From: TMP-7 sp038212445
Lineage (GTDB): Bacteria; Acidobacteriota; Terriglobia; Bryobacterales; Bryobacteraceae
Assembly: GCA_038212445.1 (NCBI GenBank)
Contig: JBBQUM010000015.1
Coordinates: 62,001 to 126,000 of the forward strand
DNA: 64,000 nucleotides
Direction: 5' to 3'
Shown: piece after piece, positions 10,101-17,331 of the stretch
How positions within the stretch are numbered: position 1 is the first letter of the stretch
Layout: each line of letters starts with the position of its first letter
Notes under the pieces: model-generated
Told to the model about the DNA's origin: nothing
What the model saw: only the letters and a program-made list of their open reading frames with translations
Database searches by the model: none
Translations under genes and position numbers: made by a program

Positions 10101-10438
10101 CGGACTATGTGGGTGGCAACCTTTACGCCAGCACGGGACAGAACGTCAACAACTGGCTGAATAAAGCTGCTTTCGCTACGGCGGGTACCGGCAATTGGGG
10201 TAACTCGGGCATCAGCATTATTGAAGCGCCGGGACTTCAATCGTACGATCTGTCGCTCGTGAAGAACTTCAAACTGATGGAGCGAATCAATCTGCGGTTG
10301 CAGGGCGATTTCTTTAATGCGCCCAACGTGGCTAACTTCTCAGGTTTGAACACGACGATCACAAGCAGCGCTTATGGAACACTTTCGAGCGCGTATCCTC
10401 CGCGTCAAATCCAGCTCGGTTTGAAGCTGGTTTTCTAA
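7130..10438 (+). CDS. Oar-like TonB-dependent outer-membrane receptor 1 (CarboxypepD_reg domain)
   Basis: This is an outer-membrane beta-barrel of the Oar/TonB-receptor type abundant in Acidobacteriota. A signal peptide (FLSLLLVLVPAVLAQ) is followed by a carboxypeptidase-regulatory Ig-like domain (GRISGTITDTSNAAIGDARVSV). A plug domain follows (NGRNYVQLMTMVPG, AEYGRFSGPAFNIITKSGSNQFHGS), then a long barrel ending in aromatic phenylalanine (QLGLKLVF). The length of about 1,100 residues is normal. ATG 7130 or 7145 is chosen because the leader begins there; a frame starting at 6992 adds a non-signal-like extension. The substrate is unknown. It stands alone, with a terminator right after it, and is divergent from a membrane-bound winged-helix protein that may regulate it. 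Confidence 0.93.
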   Translation: MEASSMQVSSSSFRKYAIFLSLLLVLVPAVLAQTSTGRISGTITDTSNAAIGDARVSVTNIDTQAARTAVTEPNGFFNITNLPIGNYTLEVSKEGFGVQTKKGLQLVTDGRLTADFVLQVGTLTQAVEVTAVHTEQVNTVSGEVSRVIDSHQVDNLTMNGRNYVQLMTMVPGAIVTNPDQFSTTTSLASNNQVINGNRADSNNLTVDGAYNSVAGSNSSLVNNVSPDFIQEVKLQTSNFSAEYGRFSGPAFNIITKSGSNQFHGSAFEYFRNSDLDARNFFSAQKTALKFNNFGYSVGGAIKKDKLFFFAGEEWKRLRQQQNPTRVTVPTSAMLGGDFSAAAQLFFPGTKNPIPGNNISSLMTTDGKAIANVYKTMSAQSGASFTDANVANNLTLFPLNPLNFREDLIRLDYRLNDNHSIYGRWIQDANSLLDPFGTFSSSNLNTTPTNRNRPGESFLLTHVWVASPRLVNEAHVNATWVSQHILPAGNTWQRSTYGFQFPQLYPGGWFPDGIPQVSITNYATFQGPNFALMSPSTDIGASDTVTILRSAHTIKLGFTIVRDRVDQNGRPSYTGNLSFNTSGNLNTSGNALADALMGNFRTYTEASADPVGFFRFTQPMAFVQDSWKVSRKLSLDLGLRYEWVQPMYVSGNNMANFVPSLFNRSQAVTMTTAGAVVPGSGNPYNGLIRAGDGVPSGQQGRVPGSTTTFFNSIPAGAPRGLYDAASTWGPRLGFAYAFDADTVIRGGYGIFYNRPEGNVTFSQVNMPPILLITQFDNGNLSNPGGGSPSNTLPVGSITAINPHLKAAYVEQMSLGVQRQLPKAMFFEATLVSGLGRHLLRQPNINYPDLKAVAANPTFSTNYFNPYPGYTSIQQYLSDATSNYYALQTFVSKRAGSVLFTASYTWSKALADASGQGDNSENYLNRHFNYGPTSFDRRHAFVSTFTWELPKLNAMTPVVRYAAGGWQLSGVVRLQTGPLSSVTGSTTTGTRRADYVGGNLYASTGQNVNNWLNKAAFATAGTGNWGNSGISIIEAPGLQSYDLSLVKNFKLMERINLRLQGDFFNAPNVANFSGLNTTITSSAYGTLSSAYPPRQIQLGLKLVF

Positions 10439-10456
10439 ACAGGTAGTTCCTCTTTG

Positions 10457-10502
10457 ATCCGTCGTCTGGCATGCTTCCGCGTGTCACACGGCGGATTTTT
10501 TT
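10457..10502 (+). terminator. Rho-independent terminator after TonB receptor 1
   Basis: ATCCGTCGT (10457-10465) pairs with ACGGCGGAT (10488-10496), with one G-T pair. Seven T residues run through 10496-10502. It lies 19 bp after the receptor stop and before the stop of the convergent kinase gene. Confidence 0.7.
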
Positions 10503-10514
10503 AGTGGTGCACGG

Positions 10515-13295
10515 CTAATGCAGTGGAATCCGGAACAAGTTTCCCTGAAACTCCGATTTGGTAAACACATAGTTGTCGGGATCCGCTCCCGGGACCAGCC
10601 ACGCCTTCCGAATTGACTTCACCCCTGAAGGTCCCGACTCGTCGATCGGTGGAAAGTCCGGCAGCCCATGCCCTGCCGCTATCGGCAGCAGGTAAGTCTG
10701 GCCGCCTGACTTGTTCGGTTGCCCCACCGTCAGATACAGCAGTTTTCCATCCGCAGAGAACGCGCCATCGCAACGGGTTCTGCAGAGCTCCCGCGGAGGC
10801 GTTCCACTCACGGACAACGCGAAGGTGCCGCGCGTGCCTTCGAGACCCGCGGCAATTACCCATTCGCCGTCTGGAGACATACCCGACTTATCGGCGATCG
10901 TAGAATTCGAAATCCGTTCGAGCACGGTACCATCCGGACGGATACGCGCCAGAAAATTGGCTGTCGGAGTAACCTGGCGAAAGATCAGCTCACCCTTGGC
11001 ACCGAATTGGACGCCGTCTGCGCTTTTCACAATAAGGTGCGGTGCCGTGCTCAGATCGGTCGCCGCCAGGTAGATATCCTTCTGGCCGCGCTCTCCGGTA
11101 GCGGTCAGCGCAACCTGCTTCTCATCTTGCGAGATCGAATAGTCCACGATCCGCAAACCGGGAAGCACGGCATTCGAATTGCCCGACGTCAAATCTGTCT
11201 GCCATAGATCCCGAACGTCCGAGTGATTGTTCTTTTGCAGCAGGTAGTACAGGCGCTTGTTATCTCTCGAAAGAACTGGCACGGACGTCGATCCCTCCGC
11301 CGAAACAAGCCGTTCTTCAGACCCGTTGTGCACGTAAAGGGAACTCTTACGCACCCCAATTGAGGTGATCAAGAACTTCCCGTCAGGCGCCGCTGCCAAG
11401 CCTTCTTCTTCGGTGGGACCGAAAGTGATTTGCTCAGGTTTCCCGTCAGGCGCGCGCTTTCGCCAGCGCTGCCGCCATAGGTGCGAACCGGTCCCGGCGT
11501 CAACATTGAGATACAGCCAGCGTCCGTCAGGGGCCCACGCCGCCGCGGTGCATGCGCCCTCTGGCCCTACCTGCGTGCCCGCGGAGTTACCCTCCATCGG
11601 CACCACCCGGCACCGCTGCCAGGCGGCGGTACCGTCCATCTCAACGAGCGCGATGGAGGTCCGGTCGGGCGAAAGCCACGAGTAATGGGCCATAGCGCGC
11701 TCGTGCGCCGGCAAGTAAATGCTGCGCTCATCCGCCCGGTTCTCTTTTGCGGTGACGATGCCCATGTGGACGATAGTGCCGGGCTTGATCTCGGAAAAAA
11801 GAAGGGTATCCGGTCCAATCCAGCCGAGACCCGCTGCGTTGGCCATCATGCGCGAAATGGGCCCTCCCAGCACGGGCACGGTCATGGTCTCAAACCCGGT
11901 TGCGGCCGACCTATAGATTTCCGTAAACGCCACACGCGAGCCGTCAGGCGAAAAAACAGGATTGTACTTGACGTACCTATCGTTGGTAAGTTGCCGCGCT
12001 TCTCCGTCCGGCAGCATCTTTACATAGACCTGTCCGGCGCCGAGAAAATAGTCGCCGCCGCGGAAGAACGTCACCATGCGGCCATCGGCTGAAAGCGCGG
12101 GTGCCGTGGCCGAGTCGCTGAAGTTCGTGATTTGGACGAACTCCGACGCCACCGTCACGGGACCGCTTGGCGTCCCCAGGCGCCATGCAGCCACCCCTGC
12201 AATCGCCGCCACCGACAGGGCCGCGGCCCAGTAAAGAACCCGCCGATTTCCGCCAGCGGTGGGCGCCGCCGCCTGCACTCCGCTCGGCGCGGTGCCCGAG
12301 ATCGCAGCCGACAAGTCACGTGCCATCTCCCCGGCCGACTGGTAGCGTTTCTCCGGATCTTTCTGCAGCGCCCGTGCGACAATGCCGTCGACGCCCGGCG
12401 GCAAATCGGGTCTCAATTCCCGTAGTGCTGGCGGCTCTTCATCCACCACTGACCGCATCACCTGTAACTGATTCTGACCGCGGAAAGGAGGCCTGCCGGT
12501 GAGCATCTCGTACAGCACCGCGCCGAGGCTCCACAAGTCGGTGCGGAAATCCACCGCCTTTCCCGACGCCTGCTCGGGGGACATATACAGGGGCGTCCCC
12601 TTCGCTGAACCGTCCAGTGTTGCCGCGGACTCGCTCGATTTCGCCAGTCCAAAGTCGATGATGCGGGCCACGCCGTCTTTGGCCACAATCACGTTTGCGG
12701 GCTTGATGTCGCGATGCAGAATGCCGCGGTCATGGGCCTTTGCCAGTCCCAGGGCAATCTGACGGGCGATATGCAATGCATCGGCAACCGGCATTCCACT
12801 CTTAGCGGCCTCAATCTCGTGGCGCAAGGTGGCGCCTTCGTGGAACGCCATGGCGATGAACAGATCGCCGTCCGGTGTCTCGTCGATGTCGTGGATTACA
12901 ACGATGTTCGGGTGGTCGAGGGTTGACGCCGCACGCGCTTCTTCCTTTAAGCGCCTCTTCAACTCTTCGTTTCGCCTTAGATGGGTTGGCAGGAATTTCA
13001 AGGCCACATGCCGATCGAGTTTCGTGTCGAAAGCTTTGTACACGACGCCCATCCCGCCGGCGCCCAGCATTTCCAGGATCTTGTAGTGTGAGATCGTTTG
13101 GGAGAGCAGGTGCGTCACTGTTGGCGCGCCGAGCGATTCCGGAGCCTCGCCGTCCGACGCCTGTTTCAGCCGCGCCTCGACATGGCGTCGCATTTCCGGA
13201 TCCATACCCGCCAGCATCGCTGTGCGCACCGTGGGGGAAGCCTGGCGGGCCGCATCGTAGAGTTCTTCAACCTGGCGAAACCGCTCGGGTGTCAC
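10515..13295 (-). CDS. Membrane Ser/Thr protein kinase with C-terminal PD40/WD40-like propeller
   Basis: This is a PknB-type kinase: GAGGMGVVYKAFD loop and VALKFL lysine near residues 78-102, HRDIKPANV catalytic loop near 194-202, DFGLAKS and the GTPLYMSPEQ activation segment. A single membrane span (VLYWAAALSVAAIAGVAAW) near residue 360 separates it from about 530 residues of TolB/PD40-like repeats (SPDGSRVAFTE, APDGRWLYLN, SPDGEWVIAAG). The propeller probably senses an extracytoplasmic ligand or protein. GTG 13295 gives VTPERFRQVEELYDAA, the usual beginning of this acidobacterial kinase group. A TTG at 13340 would add 15 unrelated residues. It is tail-to-tail with TonB receptor 1 and has no operon partner. 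Confidence 0.93.
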   Translation of the reverse strand: MTPERFRQVEELYDAARQASPTVRTAMLAGMDPEMRRHVEARLKQASDGEAPESLGAPTVTHLLSQTISHYKILEMLGAGGMGVVYKAFDTKLDRHVALKFLPTHLRRNEELKRRLKEEARAASTLDHPNIVVIHDIDETPDGDLFIAMAFHEGATLRHEIEAAKSGMPVADALHIARQIALGLAKAHDRGILHRDIKPANVIVAKDGVARIIDFGLAKSSESAATLDGSAKGTPLYMSPEQASGKAVDFRTDLWSLGAVLYEMLTGRPPFRGQNQLQVMRSVVDEEPPALRELRPDLPPGVDGIVARALQKDPEKRYQSAGEMARDLSAAISGTAPSGVQAAAPTAGGNRRVLYWAAALSVAAIAGVAAWRLGTPSGPVTVASEFVQITNFSDSATAPALSADGRMVTFFRGGDYFLGAGQVYVKMLPDGEARQLTNDRYVKYNPVFSPDGSRVAFTEIYRSAATGFETMTVPVLGGPISRMMANAAGLGWIGPDTLLFSEIKPGTIVHMGIVTAKENRADERSIYLPAHERAMAHYSWLSPDRTSIALVEMDGTAAWQRCRVVPMEGNSAGTQVGPEGACTAAAWAPDGRWLYLNVDAGTGSHLWRQRWRKRAPDGKPEQITFGPTEEEGLAAAPDGKFLITSIGVRKSSLYVHNGSEERLVSAEGSTSVPVLSRDNKRLYYLLQKNNHSDVRDLWQTDLTSGNSNAVLPGLRIVDYSISQDEKQVALTATGERGQKDIYLAATDLSTAPHLIVKSADGVQFGAKGELIFRQVTPTANFLARIRPDGTVLERISNSTIADKSGMSPDGEWVIAAGLEGTRGTFALSVSGTPPRELCRTRCDGAFSADGKLLYLTVGQPNKSGGQTYLLPIAAGHGLPDFPPIDESGPSGVKSIRKAWLVPGADPDNYVFTKSEFQGNLFRIPLH

Positions 13296-13769
13296 GGATG
13301 ACTCGATTCCGTGACGAACGGAGCCTTGGCCTGATGCCAATCGCCGCCTGTAGAGCGCGCCGGAATTTCATCCACGTGTGTGGTGTCCTGCGGCGTGTTC
13401 CCTCGGCGCTCATTCTTCATATAGGTAGCGAGCCATCCGGGCAAAATGCGATTGTTCAGCCTAGGAAAAGGCTTTGGTGCGGCTGATCAGCACCGTCAAT
13501 GGAAAATACCACGTTTTCAGGCTGCTTTGGCCTTGAGAGAAGAGCGTGGGGCGATCTACTCGGTGTTGGAACGGACCCGATCCGCCTCGACCTGCCTGAG
13601 CAGAATGAATCCACTCGGACCTCAGCGGCAGCGCGCTTGGGTAATTTCTTTCCCGGTAGATTCCCGCAGCCCGGGCGGGGCGGCAAAGCCTGTTCGCAAA
13701 TCTCGAACCAGCCGTCTTCGTCACCACGCCGTCTTCGAATTGACGATGGCGTCGCGAAGAGACGTGCTC
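13296..13769. other. Intergenic stretch without a supported gene
   Basis: These 474 bp lie upstream of the kinase and downstream of the DUF2834-like gene. Short frames exist on both strands, but none shows a recognisable domain, ribosome site or membrane pattern. I see no tRNA, strong terminator or repeat. Confidence 0.45.
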
Positions 13770-14066
13770 TCATTTGGCGGCTCGCATCTCCCGCGCCACC
13801 AGATAGAACAATGGTCCGAACGATCCGGCAATCAATGTGATCGCAACGAAAGGCCAAGCCGGCAATTGGTGCTTTTTGGCATCGCGGACCATCCAGATGC
13901 AGGCGAGCACACACACGATCACCAAATCCGTGAAGACCTGCGCGCCACCCCAACTGCGGAAGTGTGGCGCTAGAATTCCGAAGAAGCCAACATCCATCAG
14001 CGCTAGTGTGGTCAGTCCACCGAACGCAATGATTACAGCCACCAGAGCGACCATCCGGCCATTCAT
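13770..14066 (-). CDS. Small DUF2834-like integral membrane protein
   Basis: This is a protein of 98 residues with three hydrophobic segments (MVALVAVIIAFGGLTTLALM, VFTDLVIVCVLACIWMV, FVAITLIAGSFGPLFYLVA). The FTDLVIVCVLACIWMVRDA and GSFGPLFYLVAREMR pieces resemble DUF2834 family members; the role of that family is not known. ATG 14066 is chosen because GGAGG lies 6 nt upstream; the longer frame to 14156 has no ribosome site. It is divergent from the XRE regulator, about 115 bp apart, so the regulator may control it. Confidence 0.75.
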   Translation of the reverse strand: MNGRMVALVAVIIAFGGLTTLALMDVGFFGILAPHFRSWGGAQVFTDLVIVCVLACIWMVRDAKKHQLPAWPFVAITLIAGSFGPLFYLVAREMRAAK

Positions 14067-14180
14067 AGGAACCTCCAAATGAAAGGATGCTTGAACAAGC
14101 GACAGTCCGCAATTACCTCGCAGGTAATTGAATGGCCTCACCGCGTGCGCGACCATACTGGGAATCGAGGACCTTCAATC

Positions 14181-15017
14181 GTGGCACCATCGACTTTGGC
14201 TTCTCCCAAAGGCCGGGAGGCTGGCTTCGCTCATCTGCTGAAAACCTGGAGGCAGATGCGCCGCCTTTCGCAGCTCGATCTGGCAATGTCGTCCGGAGTC
14301 TCGCAGCGCCACGTCAGCTTTCTCGAAAGCGGCCGCGCTAATCCCAGCCGCGCTATGATCCTGCAATTGAGCGAAGCCCTGAGAGTGCCGTTACGCGAAC
14401 GCAATGTCTGGCTCACGGCCGCCGGATTTGCTCCTATCTTCAAGTCCAGCCCTCTCGACGACCCACAGATGAGCCAAGTGATGGCCGCCGTGCGGATGAT
14501 GCTGGCAAATCATGAACCCTTCCCGGCAGTCGCTCTTGACCGCGCATGGAACGTCCTCATTGGCAATGCCACTTTCAATTGGATGAGCAACCTGATGGGC
14601 GCGGAACTTTGGACGCGCGTCGGCGGCGGTAGCGTGCGCAATTTGATGCGCTTGTTTTTCCACCCGGACGGCATCAGACCCTTCGTGACGAATTGGAAGA
14701 CTGTCGCCCCGGTACTCTGGTGCCGCGCGCAACGTGAGGCGGAAGAATGCGGGGGACAGGAAATGCAGCAAGTCCTTTCGGAACTTGGCCCCTTCCAGGA
14801 TGCTGACACTTTGCGGGCCGGACGGGATACGCCGCTCCTTCCGGTTTTGCCGCTTCAGATGGTTAAGGAAGGAGTGCGAATTTCGCTCTTCACCGTAATC
14901 GCGACATTCGGGACAGCCCAGGACGTCACTACTGACGAACTACGTATCGAGAGTATGTTCCCGGCCGACGAAGCGACTGAAAGTCTGTTCCGGAACGCTC
15001 GAGTACCGGCCGGGTAA
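14181..15017 (+). CDS. XRE-family regulator with MmyB-like ligand-binding domain
   Basis: A helix-turn-helix lies near the N-terminus (FAHLLKTWRQMRRLSQLDLAM, followed by SGVSQRHVSFLESGRANPS), with the family-typical RERNVWLTAAGFAPIF junction. A MmyB-type domain follows (PFPAVALDRAWNVLIGNATF), a PAS-like fold thought to bind fatty-acid-like ligands in actinobacterial members. GTG 14181 has a GAGGA upstream and begins VAPSTLASPKGREAGF; the frame also extends to ATG 14079. It is divergent from the DUF2834-like gene and just upstream of a decayed hydrolase gene, which may once have been its target. Cytoplasmic repressor or activator; regulon unknown. Confidence 0.88.
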   Translation: MAPSTLASPKGREAGFAHLLKTWRQMRRLSQLDLAMSSGVSQRHVSFLESGRANPSRAMILQLSEALRVPLRERNVWLTAAGFAPIFKSSPLDDPQMSQVMAAVRMMLANHEPFPAVALDRAWNVLIGNATFNWMSNLMGAELWTRVGGGSVRNLMRLFFHPDGIRPFVTNWKTVAPVLWCRAQREAEECGGQEMQQVLSELGPFQDADTLRAGRDTPLLPVLPLQMVKEGVRISLFTVIATFGTAQDVTTDELRIESMFPADEATESLFRNARVPAG

Positions 15018-15098
15018 TTGTACAAGACCGACAGCGCCATTGGCCACCGCTAATCCGCGCGCCATGCGGCAAAAAGGAAGTGTCAAACGAGGCATCAA

Positions 15099-15370
15099 AT
15101 GAGCACCCTGCAATCCCCAATCGACGTTGTTTGGGCATTCCTTGCCGCCATGGCCAAGATGGACTTCGCCAAGCGCTGCCCTATGTGGATGAGGACTGTA
15201 TCTACGACACATCCCGATGGGCGTTGTCCACGGCCGAATTGGTGTTCGTGCTGTGTTCATGCCCCTTTTTCGCTCGTCTTGGGTTAATCGAACGCCTTGA
15301 CCGCCACCCTATGCCGAACGGTTGGGTGGAACTCCCGGTCACCGGAGTCTGGGAAGTTCACGATACTTAG
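15099..15370 (+). pseudogene. Decayed limonene-1,2-epoxide-hydrolase-like (SnoaL fold) gene
   Basis: Three reading frames together resemble one small alpha+beta-barrel hydrolase. The first frame (15099 on) gives MSTLQSPIDVVWAFLAAMAK plus MDFAK. The second gives ALPYVDEDCIYD. The third gives IPMGVVHGRIGVRAVFMPLF, then the second resumes with ERLDRHPMPNGWVELPVTG and VWEVHDT. Single-base losses near 15172 and 15210, and a change back near 15270, explain the switches. A stop at 15368-15370 cuts off the usual 'G-x-I-x-x-W-R-D-Y-F-D' ending. The piecewise match to the limonene-1,2-epoxide hydrolase family is by eye. Several lesions plus 3' truncation argue for true decay rather than one sequencing error. 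Confidence 0.65.
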
Positions 15371-15473
15371 GGGTTAGCTTATGAGGCCGGCTGGTGTCGA
15401 AGTGGGTCCTGGGGTCAGTGCGAGGATAGAACCGGGACCCGGCTTTGTGACTGTAAAAGGAAGACTAGGAAAC

Positions 15474-15563
15474 TGGCGGTGAGGGTGGGATTCGAACCCA
15501 CGGAACCCGCAAAGGTTCAACGGTTTTCGAGACCGCCCGATTCAACCACTCTCGCACCTCACC
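15474..15563 (-). tRNA. tRNA-Ser(CGA)
   Basis: The minus strand begins GGTGAGG at 15563 and pairs with CCTCACC near 15478-15484. It has the anticodon-arm sequence CGGTCTCGAAAACCG (anticodon CGA), a long variable arm as in class II tRNAs, a GGTTCGAATC T-loop, discriminator G and an encoded CCA (15474-15476). Confidence 0.95.
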
Positions 15564-15659
15564 GTATTTCTAAAATAGCTGATTTCTAAGGCACTTGCAA
15601 CACGGGGAACTACTTAGGCGGGCGCCATTTTCTCCTGTCATTGCACCTTATTGGAACGA

Positions 15660-16133
15660 CTAGGGTTCGACATCCGGGTCTGCTGCCGCAGCCGCCTGAG
15701 CTTCAAGTTCTTCGTCGGAGATATCCGCGCTAAGCACCAACTGCGCCTGTTCCAGGCAGTTGGCGGGCACCAGTAAATGCAATCCGGTGAGTCCAGGGGC
15801 GAGATTCTTGGTACGGATCTCCAACTCATTCGAGAGGTAGGCGGGAATGCCCTCGGCGTCGAGTAGCGCGCGCGCCATGCCGGGGTCGTCACCGGGTTCG
15901 AACTCGGCAACGGAAACCAGTTGGGTGTCGTGAGTTGTCTCGTCCTGGCAGCAAGCTTCGCCGGCGACAGTGTTGGTTGGGGTGGAAACCTTGGGTTGAA
16001 GGCCGCGGCTGGACAGCTCGGTGGCGTAACAGAGGCGCGCGGCATCCACCAATTCTTCGGGGTTCACCTGAAGGAGTGCGGCGTCCGACAAGCTGTCGAA
16101 ATGCCGGCGAAAATCTTCAACGCTAGCGCCCAT
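15660..16133 (-). CDS. Small acidic protein with DUF2007-like domain
   Basis: This is a cytoplasmic protein of 157 residues. The middle (QLVSVAEFEPGDDPGMARALL then DAEGIPAYLSNE, ending LHLLVPANCLEQAQLVL) has the pattern of the DUF2007 'putative signal transducing protein' domain, a small ACT-like fold. The N-terminal FRRHFDSLSDAALLQVNPEEL segment recurs in Acidobacteriota but I know no function for it. The C-terminus is acidic and alanine-rich. The start is well supported: AAGGAG lies 5 nt before ATG 16133. It sits alone between two tRNA genes. The role is unknown. Confidence 0.8.
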   Translation of the reverse strand: MGASVEDFRRHFDSLSDAALLQVNPEELVDAARLCYATELSSRGLQPKVSTPTNTVAGEACCQDETTHDTQLVSVAEFEPGDDPGMARALLDAEGIPAYLSNELEIRTKNLAPGLTGLHLLVPANCLEQAQLVLSADISDEELEAQAAAAADPDVEP

Positions 16134-16161
16134 TCCATCTCCTTAGAAAAATACGACTGTT

Positions 16162-16250
16162 TGGTGCCCGGGGTGGGACTTGAACCCACACACTCCTTGC
16201 GGAATAACGGATTTTAAGTCCGTTGCGTCTGCCGATTTCGCCACCCGGGC
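16162..16250 (-). tRNA. tRNA-Leu(UAA), intact, beside a duplicated 5' half
   Basis: The minus strand from 16250 reads GCCCGGGTGGCGAAAT at the acceptor and D-arm. The anticodon arm is ACGGACTTAAAATCCGT (anticodon UAA), followed by a long variable arm, GGTTCAAGTCC T-loop, 3' strand CCCGGGC, discriminator A and encoded CCA (16162-16164). It is complete. Its 5' half (16210-16250) is repeated exactly at 17720-17760. Confidence 0.95.
16210..16250. repeat. 41-bp direct repeat copy 1 (att-like, inside tRNA-Leu)
   Basis: Identical base for base to 17720-17760. It covers the tRNA from its first base through the anticodon loop. The flanking bases differ (16209 G versus 17719 T; 16251 A versus 17761 C), so the identity block is exactly 41 bp. 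Confidence 0.95.
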
Positions 16251-16301
16251 ATGGTGAATCTAATACCTTTACTGTACTACCCCTGCCGCGCCGCCTTCGA
16301 C

Positions 16302-16321
16302 TGTGGGGAAATTTGTGGGGA
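16302..16321 (+). repeat. Paired TGTGGGGA boxes, left end
   Basis: TGTGGGGA occurs at 16302-16309 and again at 16314-16321, start-to-start 12 bp. The pair recurs at 17583-17602 with the same spacing and orientation. It resembles arm-type sites of tyrosine recombinases near tRNA-integrated islands. Inference only. Confidence 0.6.
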
Positions 16322-16455
16322 CTCGTTGCACGTTGATTGCGGTCAACCTCTCGAATGCCATCTCGATCGTTTCGGGCGATGGATTAACGTATCGCTGGGA
16401 GACCGTAACCGTCGAGTACCCCTTCAACGGCATGTTAGCGAAAGCGCCTGGTCCT

Positions 16456-16473
16456 GACTCGCCTAGGCGAGTC
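16456..16473. repeat. Perfect 18-bp palindrome
   Basis: GACTCGCCTAGGCGAGTC reads the same on both strands. It lies 36 bp beyond the stop of the minus-strand membrane-protein gene but is not followed by a T-run, so a simple terminator is doubtful. It could be a protein-binding site of the putative element. Confidence 0.5.
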
Positions 16474-16508
16474 CCGAACGTTATGTAGCACGAACGCTTC
16501 GGAGCACG

Positions 16509-16886
16509 TCAGCAGCTTGCGGACGCGAGCATGCAGTGCCACGCTAGAGTCCAAACGGCTCCGAACAATTGGCGAGCCGTAAGCTGCGCGAATGGCGTAT
16601 CGACGAAATCGCCGGTATCGATCGTGAACATCAGGAGCAGTACACCACCGCCCAATAGGCATGTGCGCACCGTATATCCAAGCGCGATCAGCAACATCCT
16701 ACCCACTCTTTTAAGCGCCCGAAAAAAAACGACTGTACCGGTGTGAGCCACAACGGGGATTGCTTTAACCTTCTCAAGCAGGTCGAGCCCGATCCCTTTT
16801 GCATCGGAGAGCAATCGAGAGTAATAGGTGCTCTGTAAATAAACCGGCTGGTCCGAGCGCGTCTGGACGTCAGCGCGGCAACCCAT
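16509..16886 (-). CDS. Hypothetical small membrane protein
   Basis: I do not recognise this 125-residue product. A polar N-terminal half (residues 1-60) is followed by two hydrophobic segments (about 63-85, MLLIALGYTVRTCLLGGGVLLLMF, and a weaker C-terminal one, FGAVWTLAWHCML). Such a shape suits a small inner-membrane protein. It lies downstream of the lipoprotein gene on the same strand, 16 bp apart, inside the region bounded by the tRNA-Leu repeat, and the two may be co-transcribed. No ribosome site stands out. The frame could be fortuitous. Confidence 0.4.
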   Translation of the reverse strand: MGCRADVQTRSDQPVYLQSTYYSRLLSDAKGIGLDLLEKVKAIPVVAHTGTVVFFRALKRVGRMLLIALGYTVRTCLLGGGVLLLMFTIDTGDFVDTPFAQLTARQLFGAVWTLAWHCMLASASC

Positions 16887-16902
16887 TTCCTAGTTCACGC
16901 AC

Positions 16903-17331
16903 TCACGGTAGCTTTTTGTCCCTAAGGTAACCGTCGCACTTGGGACCTGGCTGACCAGATCTGACCCACAGGACGGTCTTCGCGGGCCGTAGTACTCGTA
17001 TTTCATCTCGTTCACAAAGCGAACTGCTCGACGCCGTTAAGCCGTCCGGGGTCCAACTCTCGATGTCATAGATGTCCACGGCAGGGGCGGAGGGCTCGAA
17101 GGACTCTCCGACTATACAGATGTGACGATCACCGATGCAATTAACCAGCACCGACCTCCGTGGACTCTCTGCGGTTGCTTTGTCGATCCAGATCCCTTGC
17201 GCCTCGAATCCGCGGTAATCCCAATCACTGTCCCAAAAATGAAAATCGGCCGCTAACTTCTGAGAAGCTGGTCTCGAACAGCCAAGACAAAAAGTGGAGA
17301 GCACCGCCAAGAGCGTTCGCAGAGACATCAT
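16903..17331 (-). CDS. Putative lipoprotein of unknown function
   Basis: This is a 142-residue product with a short basic start, hydrophobic core and lipobox-like cysteine (LLAVLSTFCLGCSRP). It should be lipid-anchored outside the inner membrane. The mature part has no motif I know and four further cysteines spread through it. ATG 17331 (or the adjacent ATG 17328) has GGAAAG upstream, and the ATGATG overlaps the stop of a short upstream frame, which hints at translational coupling. It is the better supported of the two cargo genes in the tRNA-Leu-bounded element. Confidence 0.55.
   Translation of the reverse strand: MMSLRTLLAVLSTFCLGCSRPASQKLAADFHFWDSDWDYRGFEAQGIWIDKATAESPRRSVLVNCIGDRHICIVGESFEPSAPAVDIYDIESWTPDGLTASSSSLCERDEIRVLRPAKTVLWVRSGQPGPKCDGYLRDKKLP

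Noticed and set aside
13456..14112. Minus-strand 218-residue frame overlapping the DUF2834-like gene
   Set aside because: Arginine/proline-rich and unlike a folded protein; the overlapping gene has a good ribosome site and membrane pattern.
15421..15473. Small GGGTCC/ACCGGGACCCGG repeats before tRNA-Ser
   Set aside because: Short imperfect repeats with no T-run or known motif; not distinctive enough.
16303..16488. 61-residue plus-strand frame with GLTYRWETVTVEYPFNG, faintly TadE-like
   Set aside because: It overlaps the repeat boxes and the 18-bp palindrome, has no ribosome site, and the similarity is too short to support.
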